35,926 nt of DNA from positions 1 through 35,926 of the forward strand of contig JAQIBG010000491.1 in NCBI GenBank assembly GCA_027859175.1, in the 5' to 3' direction. Source of the stretch: Planctomycetota bacterium. GTDB lineage: Bacteria; Planctomycetota; UBA11346. A program made the translations under genes and the position numbers. Positions within the stretch are counted from its first letter, which is position 1, and each line of letters begins with the position of its first letter. Of the stretch, positions 26,113-34,180 are shown in pieces. The notes under the pieces are model-generated. The model was not told the origin of the DNA. It worked only from the letters and a program-made list of their open reading frames with translations, and did no database searches.

Positions 26113-26679
26113 ATGATTGCACAGTTCCAACACAAAGACGCCGGTCTTATCGCCTTTGGCGTCATCGTGGCGCTGATCGGCATCGTAGCCTGCATCGGTT
26201 CGTTTCGCATTGCGTCCGAACGCGCCAGTATGCTGTCTGCGATTGAAGCCGGCAGTCTGACCCCAGCACTGGTCACGGTCACCACTCTCGAAATCGTGAC
26301 GCCGGGCCCCAGCCCCGACAGCGAAGCCCAGAACGAAGGCGAAGTCAGCGCCTACAAAGCCTCCTTTGCCGGCGATGACATCAGCTTTTTCCGCTTTATC
26401 GACCCCGACCACCTCGCTCTGATCAGTAGCTGGAAGGAAAGCAGCACCCCCGTGGCTGCCTACCGGAGCGACAGCGACAGTTGGTACATCGCCGAATTAG
26501 ACCGCGATCTCGACACCAGCGGCGCCACCCTTGCCGGCTTCGTCATCACCCTGCTGGGGATTGCCATCGCCGCGACGCCGTTGATTGCCCTACGCGTACT
26601 GGCGCGCCGAGGAACGCCTTCAGAACCCAGTGACGCGAGCGAAGCCGAGACCAGCGAACAGGCACCGCCACAGGGCTGA
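26113..26679 (+). CDS. Two-TM membrane protein of unknown function
   Basis: TM 'AGLIAFGVIVALIGIVACIGSF' and 'ATLAGFVITLLGIAIAATPLIALRVL'; begins 1 nt after the amidase stop codon. Confidence 0.6.
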   Translation: MIAQFQHKDAGLIAFGVIVALIGIVACIGSFRIASERASMLSAIEAGSLTPALVTVTTLEIVTPGPSPDSEAQNEGEVSAYKASFAGDDISFFRFIDPDHLALISSWKESSTPVAAYRSDSDSWYIAELDRDLDTSGATLAGFVITLLGIAIAATPLIALRVLARRGTPSEPSDASEAETSEQAPPQG

Positions 26680-26682
26680 GCG

Positions 26683-27690
26683 CTAGCTCGGAAGCTTTGA
26701 TTCTTCCGGCGCCGAATCATCGGCCTTGTGCCACGGCCCTGGGGCGTCTGCCATATTGAGACGCGTTGCCCCAAGCACGGAAAAGTCGCTGAACGGTACC
26801 GACTCGTAAGTCGGGTCTTTAGGGTAATCGAGATGGACGTTGACCGCGCCCTCGGCACCGAGCCGCTCAAGGATGAGGTCCTCAAGCCGTTCGATCACAT
26901 CGTGGGCGCGCTTGACCGACCAATCCTTGGGCACCAGGAGATGGAACTCCACATAGCGCCGTTCACCAACCCGCAACACGCGTAGGCGGTGCACGTCGAT
27001 CCACTCCGATTCGCGATGCTGGTTGAGCACCTCCACCACCTGGGTCAGGGTCTCCTCGTCAGCACTATCGAGTAATTCCGATCCGGCCTCACGCACCAAA
27101 CGCACCCCCACCACCAGCAGGTGTATCCCAGCGATGACGGCAACCACCATGTCGATCCACACCAAGTTGGTCAGCATAACCAAGGCCAGGCCGATCAAGG
27201 CGGTCCCCGAGGTCCACACGTCAGCCAACACATGGTGGGCATCGGCCCGCAAAATGGTGCTGCCGGTGCGCCGCGCGACCCGCATCAAATATAATCCCAG
27301 CACCAAATTTACCCCGGCGGCCGCGCCAATCCAGGCGGCGCCGGCCCCGAGCGAGCCCAATTCAGTTGGATTGAATAAGCGTGAAACCACCATCCAAAAC
27401 ACCAGCAAGCCAGACGAGGCGACCAAGCCACCCTCAAAACCAACCGAAAAACTCCCAACCTTGCCGTGTCCAAATGGGTGATGGCGATCGGGCGGAGCGG
27501 CCGCCATGCGCAACGCCACGTACATCACAATGGTGGCGCCAACGTGAACCACTGACTCCAGCGCGTCTGACATCACTGCCAAGGAGCCGGTCAACAGCCA
27601 AGCCGTAACCTTGAACACCAAGATCACCACGCCAACGCCTACCGACCAACGGGCCGCTATCTCCCGCGCTTTGTGATCATCCATACCCAT
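26683..27690 (-). CDS. Cation diffusion facilitator family transporter
   Basis: 'VGVGVVILVFKVTAWLLTGSLAVMSDALESVVHVGATIVMYVALRMAAAPPDRHHPFGHGKV', 'TILRADAHHVLADVWTSGTALIGL'; C-terminal cytosolic CDF domain. Confidence 0.96.
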   Translation of the reverse strand: MGMDDHKAREIAARWSVGVGVVILVFKVTAWLLTGSLAVMSDALESVVHVGATIVMYVALRMAAAPPDRHHPFGHGKVGSFSVGFEGGLVASSGLLVFWMVVSRLFNPTELGSLGAGAAWIGAAAGVNLVLGLYLMRVARRTGSTILRADAHHVLADVWTSGTALIGLALVMLTNLVWIDMVVAVIAGIHLLVVGVRLVREAGSELLDSADEETLTQVVEVLNQHRESEWIDVHRLRVLRVGERRYVEFHLLVPKDWSVKRAHDVIERLEDLILERLGAEGAVNVHLDYPKDPTYESVPFSDFSVLGATRLNMADAPGPWHKADDSAPEESKLPS

Positions 27691-27914
27691 CGGTGTATCC
27701 TGTTGTGGTGCACTGCAAGATGCGCTTGCCGTGAAAACATACTGCCTCAAGCGATGGTGTAACATGAACCGCACTGGCGCACTGTGCTGGTCACGCTATA
27801 CCCACATGCAAGCCCGCCTGCGAACCCGTCGATGGCTCAAGCTGAGCGCGAACGGCCGATTCTCTGGTCATTCACGCCATCTCAACCAACTCGACACGGC
27901 GAACTGGAGCCTAA

Positions 27915-29282
27915 ATGCATACTGCTACCACCACCATTCAATCATCAAAGCACTCAGCGCTGCCGCGCATCTGTATGATCAGCACGCACGGCTACGTTGC
28001 TGCTGAGCCACCACTAGGTGCTGCTGACACCGGCGGCCAGGTGGTGTATGTGATTGAGCTCTCGAAAAAGCTCGCCGACCTCGGCTTCGAGGTTGACATC
28101 TGGACTCGTCGGTTCGAAGATCAACCCGAGATCGACGAGATCAGCGACCGTGTGCGAGTGCTACGTGCCCGCTGCGGCGGCAATGACTTCATCCCGAAGG
28201 AATACCTCGCCGACAAGCTGGTTGAATGGTGCGCCAATTTCATGCGCTTCGTCAATAAGCACGACATTGACTACGCCTTCGTGAATTCGCACTATTGGGA
28301 TGCCGGCGTGGCCGGGCAGAATGTCGCGAAACAGCTCGGCATTCCGCACCTCCACACGCCCCACTCGATTGGTCAGTGGAAGCTTGATCAGATGCACACC
28401 GACTTCCCCGGTAAGGAAGCCGAGTTCGAAGAGCAGTACAACTTCAAGAGCCGCATCAAAAACGAACATATTATCTTCAACGAGGCTGACCTCGTTATTG
28501 CCACCACGCCGGTGCAAACCGACATGCTGGTCAAAGACTACGGCGTGTCCAAGGGCCGGATCCGCATGATCCCGCCTGGCTATGACGACAACCGCTTCTT
28601 CCCGGTTTCAGGCGCGAGTCGCCAAGTGGTGCGCGAACGCCTCGGATGGGACGGCGGCCCGGTCATCCTCGCGCTCGGACGTCTAGCTGAGAACAAGGGC
28701 TACGACCTTCTCATCAAGAGCTTCAAGTTGGTGGCCGACCGCCACCCCAAGGCTCTGCTCCACCTAGCGGTAGGCGGCGAAGAACTCGGCGACCACGAAG
28801 CCGGCATCATGAAACAATTGGTTGCCCTGGTTGACGAGTTGGATTTGAAGAAGCAAGTCGTCTTCGGTGGTTTTATCAGCGACGAAGAACTGCCCGATTA
28901 TTACCGCTCGGCCGATGTATTCGTGCTGTCCAGTCGCTACGAACCATTCGGTATGACTGCTATCGAAGCCATGGCCTCCGGCACCCCCACGGTTGTTACC
29001 AGCCACGGCGGCTTGTGGCGCGCCATCATGTATGGCCGCCACGCCTTGATCGCCGACCCCTTCGACACCGAAGACCTGGGCATCACAATTTGCAAGATCC
29101 TCAAATTCCGCCACCTCGGTGCGCAACTGCGCTCACGCGGTGCACGCCGTATGCGCGCCATGTTCACTTGGACTGGCATCGCCCAACAGTTGGTCAGCGC
29201 GGCCGAGCAACGCACCTCGCGGACCCTAAAAACGCCTGACTTTGAATACGATGACGAAGGCGCCTGGATCGATTTCGACTAA
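27915..29282 (+). CDS. mfpsA: GT4 glycosyltransferase, mannosylfructose-phosphate synthase / sucrose-phosphate synthase-like
   Basis: 'CMISTHGYVAAEPPLGAADTGGQVVYVIELSKKL', 'RRFEDQPEIDE', 'CGGNDFIPKEYL', 'NSHYWDAGVAGQ', 'LHTPHSIGQWK', 'IPPGYDDNRFFPVS', 'SSRYEPFGMTAIEAMASGTPTVVTSHGG'; closely resembles the Agrobacterium MfpsA sequence as I remember it. Confidence 0.75.
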   Translation: MHTATTTIQSSKHSALPRICMISTHGYVAAEPPLGAADTGGQVVYVIELSKKLADLGFEVDIWTRRFEDQPEIDEISDRVRVLRARCGGNDFIPKEYLADKLVEWCANFMRFVNKHDIDYAFVNSHYWDAGVAGQNVAKQLGIPHLHTPHSIGQWKLDQMHTDFPGKEAEFEEQYNFKSRIKNEHIIFNEADLVIATTPVQTDMLVKDYGVSKGRIRMIPPGYDDNRFFPVSGASRQVVRERLGWDGGPVILALGRLAENKGYDLLIKSFKLVADRHPKALLHLAVGGEELGDHEAGIMKQLVALVDELDLKKQVVFGGFISDEELPDYYRSADVFVLSSRYEPFGMTAIEAMASGTPTVVTSHGGLWRAIMYGRHALIADPFDTEDLGITICKILKFRHLGAQLRSRGARRMRAMFTWTGIAQQLVSAAEQRTSRTLKTPDFEYDDEGAWIDFD

Positions 29283-29306
29283 TCCTTCCCCCATTGATTT
29301 TGCCAC

Positions 29307-30056
29307 ATGCCCATTCGTCTCTTCGCTTCTGACCTCGACGGCACCCTGCTGTCCTTTTCCGGCGACACCGCCGCCAGCCAGCGCTTTTCCGCTGCGTGGC
29401 AGGCGGTGCCCGTTGGTGAACGCCCGCTGTTGTGCTATAATAGCGGGCGCCTCGCTAATGATTTGCGCGAGGCCGCCCACAAAGGCGGCCTGCCGCCCAG
29501 TGACTATTTATTCGGCGGCGTGGGCACCACATTGGTAGACCGCAATGGTCGTATCGTACGCGAGTACCAAGAACAGTTCCGCCCTGGATGGGACCGCAGC
29601 TTGGTGGTGGAAGTGCTGTCCTCAATCAAGGGCGCCAAGCGCCAACCCGAGCGCTTCCAAAGCCCATTCAAGAGCAGTTGGTTTTTGCTCAACGCGAGTG
29701 CCGAACTCCTGGCTGAAATCAGGGAACGCCTGCGCACGGTAGAGCTCGACGTCACCGTGGTGTACTCGTCCGCGCGCGACCTCGACATTGTTCCGGCAGC
29801 GGCCGACAAGGGCAACGCGATTCGCTGGCTGTGCGATCATCTCGGCTACAGCCTCAACGAGGTGGTGGTTGCCGGTGATACGGGCAATGACTCGAGCATG
29901 TTCCGCCTGCCCAACATCAACGGCATTGCTGTTGGCAACGCCCGCGAAGAACTCATTGAAGCTACCGCCGGCTGTCGCGTGCTACACACCGCCGCGCCCG
30001 AGGCCGACGGCGTGATCGAAGGCCTGACCCACTACGGCGTGTTTGCCAAAGCCTAG
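29307..30056 (+). CDS. mfppB: HAD-family sucrose-phosphatase-like / mannosylfructose-phosphate phosphatase
   Basis: 'FASDLDGTLLSF', 'LLCYNSGRLANDL', 'FGGVGTTL', 'KSSWFL', 'VYSSARDLDIVPAAADKGNAI', 'VVAGDTGNDSSMF', 'HTAAPEADGVIEGL'; follows the synthase gene. Confidence 0.8.
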   Translation: MPIRLFASDLDGTLLSFSGDTAASQRFSAAWQAVPVGERPLLCYNSGRLANDLREAAHKGGLPPSDYLFGGVGTTLVDRNGRIVREYQEQFRPGWDRSLVVEVLSSIKGAKRQPERFQSPFKSSWFLLNASAELLAEIRERLRTVELDVTVVYSSARDLDIVPAAADKGNAIRWLCDHLGYSLNEVVVAGDTGNDSSMFRLPNINGIAVGNAREELIEATAGCRVLHTAAPEADGVIEGLTHYGVFAKA

Positions 30057-30118
30057 TCAACACCGCCGCGCTGCATACGCCAAGCGTTTCAAAGACGCTT
30101 GCACCTACTGGAGAGCCC

Positions 30119-32203
30119 ATGACCGAGATCCGCCTGTTCTGCACCGACCTCGACGGAACCTTGATTGGCAATCCTGCCACCACCCACCTGTTCACCTCAG
30201 TGTGGAATGGAATGGACCAATCAAAGCGCCCGTTGCTGGTGTATAATAGCGGCCGCTTGGTTGAAGACATCAGCGCCATCATCGGCAGCGGCGATATCCC
30301 CGAGCCCGACTTCGTCATCGGTGGCGTTGGCACCGAGGTGGTCGACTACCGTGCGCGCAAGGTCCTCGATGATTACCAAACTCACATCGCCAAGGGGTGG
30401 AATCGCGAACAGGTTGACGAACTCATCGCCGCCACGCCCGGCATTGAACGCCAACCCGATCAGTACCAAAACTCATATAAGTCGAGCTGGTACATCTACG
30501 ACGCCGACGATGACACCATTGAGACATTGCACGCGCGACTCGCAGACAGCGGCATCAATGCCGCGGTAATCTATTCATCAAACCGTGACCTCGACATTGT
30601 TCCGGCCGCCGCCGACAAGGGCAAAGCCCTAGCTTGGCTCCTCGACCACCTCGCTATTGACTCCAGCGCCGTGGTAGTGGCCGGTGACCGCGGCAACGAC
30701 CGCGGCATGTTTGAGATCCCCGAGGTGCGTGGCATCTTGGTTGAGAACGCCCAGCCAGAACTGTTTGAAATCGCATGCAGCGCCTGTGGCGAGGTATACC
30801 AGAGCGAACACGTCATGGCCGAAGGCCTGCTTGATGGCTTGGCCCACTTCGGCGTCGCCACTGACCTGCCCGACTCCACCCCGCCGACCATCGTCGCCCA
30901 AGACGAAGAGATGACTCTGCTGTTCGCGCAGCAATACCAGCAGCATCTCACGCCAGCCCAGATCGAACTGATCAGAGATGGCTATGTCCATGCGATCGAC
31001 GCCATCCGCCGCAACATCACGCCGATCGGTTTTAGCGCATGCAGTCTCGACGACAACGAGGTCACCGGCACCGACGTTAATTATCGCAGCGTGTGGGGTC
31101 GCGACGGCGCCATTACCCTGATCAACACCCTGTGCGTCAATGATCCTGCGATTACCGCCTGCGCCAAACGGACCCTCCAGACCCTGCTCGGAGCGGTTAC
31201 CGACGCTGGCTTGGTGCCTGCCAATGTGCGCATTGATGACGGCAGCCCCGACTACAGTGGCGTTGGCGGCATCTGCGCCGTCGACAGCGCACTCTGGGTC
31301 GTCATTGCGCTGTATAATTTTGTACGTCACACCGGCGATGAAGAATTCCTGAGCCAACATCAAGGCGAGCTACGCCGCATCATGCGCTGGCTCGAAGCCC
31401 TTGACGCCAATCGTGACGGTCTGCTTGAGGTGCCCGAGGCCTCCGACTGGACCGACCTATTTGGCCGCAGCTACAACGTGCTGTACGACGAAATCCTATG
31501 GTACCGCGCCAAGGTGTGCTTCGGGCGCATGTTGGAAATGCTCGGTCATCACGAAGAGGCCGCCGACGCCGCACATCAATCGCAGCACATTCGCGGCAAG
31601 ATCCTCCGCACCTTTTGGCCCACCACGCACCGCCAGGATGAGACCATCGAAGCGACCTTCGCCGATATGCAGTATTCGCTCGGCGACGCGCGCTACCTCC
31701 TGGCCGAGGTGTCGCCCTTCAACTTCAATTGGCGCTGCGATGTACTTGGCAACATATTGGGCTTCCTGACCAATGTGCTCGACGTGCCCAAGGCGCGCAC
31801 CGCCTTGTCGTTCATGTGGGGCGTGGGCGTCAATGACCCATGGCCGGTCTCGAATCTCTATCCAGTGGTGCAGGCCGGCGACCCCGACTGGAAACCCTAC
31901 TACACGGTCAACCTGCTCAACCTCCCGCACCATTATCACAACGGCGGCATCTGGCCCTTCGTAGGCGGCCTGTGGGTTCGCTTCATTCACCGTCTCGGCC
32001 AGCATCAAGCCGCATGCCAAGAACTCGTGCGACTCGCCGAATGCAACCGCCAGGGCCGCGCCCACGAATGGGAATTCAATGAATGGTGCCACGGCACCAC
32101 CGGGCGCCCAATGGGCAAGGCCTACCAGGCGTGGTCGGCCGCCACCTTCATCCATGCCTGCCACGAACTCGGCCTAAGCGCCAAGGAACTGCCCGATGAC
32201 TGA
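30119..32203 (+). CDS. Fusion: SPP-like HAD phosphatase + GH100-like (alpha/alpha)6 glycoside hydrolase (amylo-alpha-1,6-glucosidase/invertase superfamily)
   Basis: N-term HAD 'FCTDLDGTLIGN', 'LLVYNSGRL', 'GGVGTEV', 'VIYSSNRDLDIVPAAADKG', 'VVAGDRGNDRGMF'; C-term 'VWGRDGAITLINTL', 'GICAVDSALWVVIALYNFVRHTGD', 'HYHNGGIWPFVGGLWV', 'GTTGRPMGKAYQAWSAATFIHA'. Confidence 0.8.
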   Translation: MTEIRLFCTDLDGTLIGNPATTHLFTSVWNGMDQSKRPLLVYNSGRLVEDISAIIGSGDIPEPDFVIGGVGTEVVDYRARKVLDDYQTHIAKGWNREQVDELIAATPGIERQPDQYQNSYKSSWYIYDADDDTIETLHARLADSGINAAVIYSSNRDLDIVPAAADKGKALAWLLDHLAIDSSAVVVAGDRGNDRGMFEIPEVRGILVENAQPELFEIACSACGEVYQSEHVMAEGLLDGLAHFGVATDLPDSTPPTIVAQDEEMTLLFAQQYQQHLTPAQIELIRDGYVHAIDAIRRNITPIGFSACSLDDNEVTGTDVNYRSVWGRDGAITLINTLCVNDPAITACAKRTLQTLLGAVTDAGLVPANVRIDDGSPDYSGVGGICAVDSALWVVIALYNFVRHTGDEEFLSQHQGELRRIMRWLEALDANRDGLLEVPEASDWTDLFGRSYNVLYDEILWYRAKVCFGRMLEMLGHHEEAADAAHQSQHIRGKILRTFWPTTHRQDETIEATFADMQYSLGDARYLLAEVSPFNFNWRCDVLGNILGFLTNVLDVPKARTALSFMWGVGVNDPWPVSNLYPVVQAGDPDWKPYYTVNLLNLPHHYHNGGIWPFVGGLWVRFIHRLGQHQAACQELVRLAECNRQGRAHEWEFNEWCHGTTGRPMGKAYQAWSAATFIHACHELGLSAKELPDD

Positions 32204-33068
32204 ACAAGCAGCGGTTTTATGCATTGGTGAGGCACTGTGGGACTGTCTGCCGCGCGGCCTGTTTCTCGGCGGCGCACCTCTGAACGTTGCCTACCACCTC
32301 TCGCAACTTGGTCGCCAAGCGGCTCCGGTAACCGCCGTTGGTGACGACTTCCTCGGGCAGGAAATTATCCGGCGCGCCGCCGGCTTTGGTCTGGACACCA
32401 CTTTTATCAGTACGGTTGACCGACTGACCGGGGTGGTGCAAGTACGGCTGGAAAATGGCCAACCCAGCTACGACATCGTCGACCAGGTTGCCTGGGATGT
32501 GATCCCCACCACGCCGGCCTTGCTCGAAGCAGCCCAAGCAGCGCCCGCCCTGGTGTATGGGTCTTTGGCCAGCCGTCATGACAACAACCGCGCCCTGGTG
32601 ACCGCCGCCATCGAAGCCTGCGCTGGGCTCACGGTGTTCGACGTCAATCTCAGAGCCCCCTTCGACGACCAAGACCTGGTCTGGGATTTCGCCAAACGAT
32701 CGCAGTTGGTCAAACTCAATGACGAGGAAATCGCCAATCTGGTGGGTGCCGGCGAATTAGCCGACCAGGCCGAGCGCTTGCGTGAGCGCTGTGATTGCCG
32801 TTACGTGTGCGTTACCGCCGGCAGTCGCGGCGCCGGCCTGTTGAGCCCCGATGGCTGGCAGTTTGCTGCAGCCGAGCCGATCACCCTGGCCGATGCTGTC
32901 GGCGCCGGCGACAGCTTCATGGCTGCCCTCCTCGACGGACTCCTGCAACAGGCCGACCCGGCAGCTGCACTTCATCGCGCCGCCCGCCTCGCCGAATTCG
33001 TTGCCAGCAGCGATGGCGCAACGCCAAGCCACGACCAAGCCCCGCGCGCGGCACGCAAACTCAGCTAG
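32196..33068 (+). CDS. PfkB-family carbohydrate kinase, probable fructokinase
   Basis: 'VLCIGEALWDCLPRG..LGGAPLNVAYHLSQLG', 'VTAVGDDFLGQEI', 'VFDVNLRAPF', 'ITLADAVGAGDSFMAALL'; overlaps the upstream CDS by 8 nt. Confidence 0.9.
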   Translation: MTEQAAVLCIGEALWDCLPRGLFLGGAPLNVAYHLSQLGRQAAPVTAVGDDFLGQEIIRRAAGFGLDTTFISTVDRLTGVVQVRLENGQPSYDIVDQVAWDVIPTTPALLEAAQAAPALVYGSLASRHDNNRALVTAAIEACAGLTVFDVNLRAPFDDQDLVWDFAKRSQLVKLNDEEIANLVGAGELADQAERLRERCDCRYVCVTAGSRGAGLLSPDGWQFAAAEPITLADAVGAGDSFMAALLDGLLQQADPAAALHRAARLAEFVASSDGATPSHDQAPRAARKLS

Positions 33069-33075
33069 GCTCGAA

Positions 33076-33861
33076 TTAGAACTGAAGCACGAGGCCTAGG
33101 TAGGGGCCATGGAAGGCGACATCCAACACCGCATGGTGATCGGATGAAATCTCGGCATCGATGTCATATTGCGTGATGCGATATCCGCCTTGCACACCAA
33201 ACAACTCGGTGAAGCGATAGTTCACAGCCGCAAACAGGTCGATGTATTTCGCGTCCACATCACCGACGTCGAGCGCCATGAGATGAAGACGGCCGTCTAT
33301 CGTCCACCCGCCCCACGGACTCGTCGACACCCGACCGGTTATCGCCGGCAGCGGGAAACCCTCGTCGGTCGAGGTCTTGCCCAGCACCGAATTCACATCT
33401 ACCGACGTGTCGATGTAGTGGAGCGCAAGGCCGACGCTGGCCGTTGCCAGATCCAAGCCGAGAAAACGCCACGCCACTTCGCCGTAGAGGTCGGTCACCG
33501 CGATATCGGTGGTGGTGTCCCCAAGGACGGCCGTGCCATTGTAATACTTGAGCTCATTCAAGGTTGCCTCGCCATCGGCGCCGTAGCTAAACACGCCGGC
33601 ATGCAGCTCAAACAAGAGCGGCAGGGCAACATCGGCCTCAATCAGTGGCGAGGCCACAAAGTCATCAAGACCAAAGTCATCGGTATCAAAGGTGTCACCT
33701 TCAATCAGATCAGTACTGGAACTGAATTCGCCCCCCATCTGGGTCAGCCACGCGCCACCGATAATGCGCACGGTATAATCGTTGCCGGCATCGACTGCGG
33801 AGGCGCTGCCACCAAAGGCGCACAGTCCGAGGATGCTGGCAATGAGAGGGTGCTTGATCAT
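33076..33861 (-). CDS. Outer-membrane beta-barrel protein
   Basis: Signal peptide MIKHPLIASILGLCAFGGSASAVDA; alternating amphipathic strands; C-terminal 'YLGLVLQF' with terminal Phe. Confidence 0.75.
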   Translation of the reverse strand: MIKHPLIASILGLCAFGGSASAVDAGNDYTVRIIGGAWLTQMGGEFSSSTDLIEGDTFDTDDFGLDDFVASPLIEADVALPLLFELHAGVFSYGADGEATLNELKYYNGTAVLGDTTTDIAVTDLYGEVAWRFLGLDLATASVGLALHYIDTSVDVNSVLGKTSTDEGFPLPAITGRVSTSPWGGWTIDGRLHLMALDVGDVDAKYIDLFAAVNYRFTELFGVQGGYRITQYDIDAEISSDHHAVLDVAFHGPYLGLVLQF

Positions 33862-34020
33862 GAGATTCTCCAGGAAGCAAGCAGTCTAGGGCTTCAGCCT
33901 GGGATGCCAAGGCTAGGCCGCCTGTTTCGCCACGATTTGACGGAACGCCACCCGTTATCTATACCCTTGCCATGGTGCGCACTGCTGCGCCCCCTGTTAT
34001 TTGTTACAGTCTGTTAACCA

Positions 34021-34050
34021 TTGACCATCCACTGAACCCACACTGATACA
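34021..34050 (+). promoter_or_regulatory. Putative sigma70-type promoter upstream of rny
   Basis: TTGACC (34021-34026), 18-nt spacer, GATACA (34045-34050) in a locally AT-rich stretch. Confidence 0.35.
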
Positions 34051-34180
34051 TTAAACACCTTCATGACAAATAGTTACAATCATGAGACGTACTCTGTGAC
34101 CAGTGCCCTTGCCCACAGCAAGGCACGGGTGCCCCACCGTTTGCACCTCGGATGGTCGACCCCCCTACAAGGTGACCACC

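Noticed and set aside
29436-29441. Perfect TATAAT boxes at 29436 and 30242
   Set aside because: Both arise from the conserved Tyr-Asn-Ser codons (TAT AAT AGC) of the YNSGRL phosphatase motif and lack convincing -35 elements; probably not promoters.
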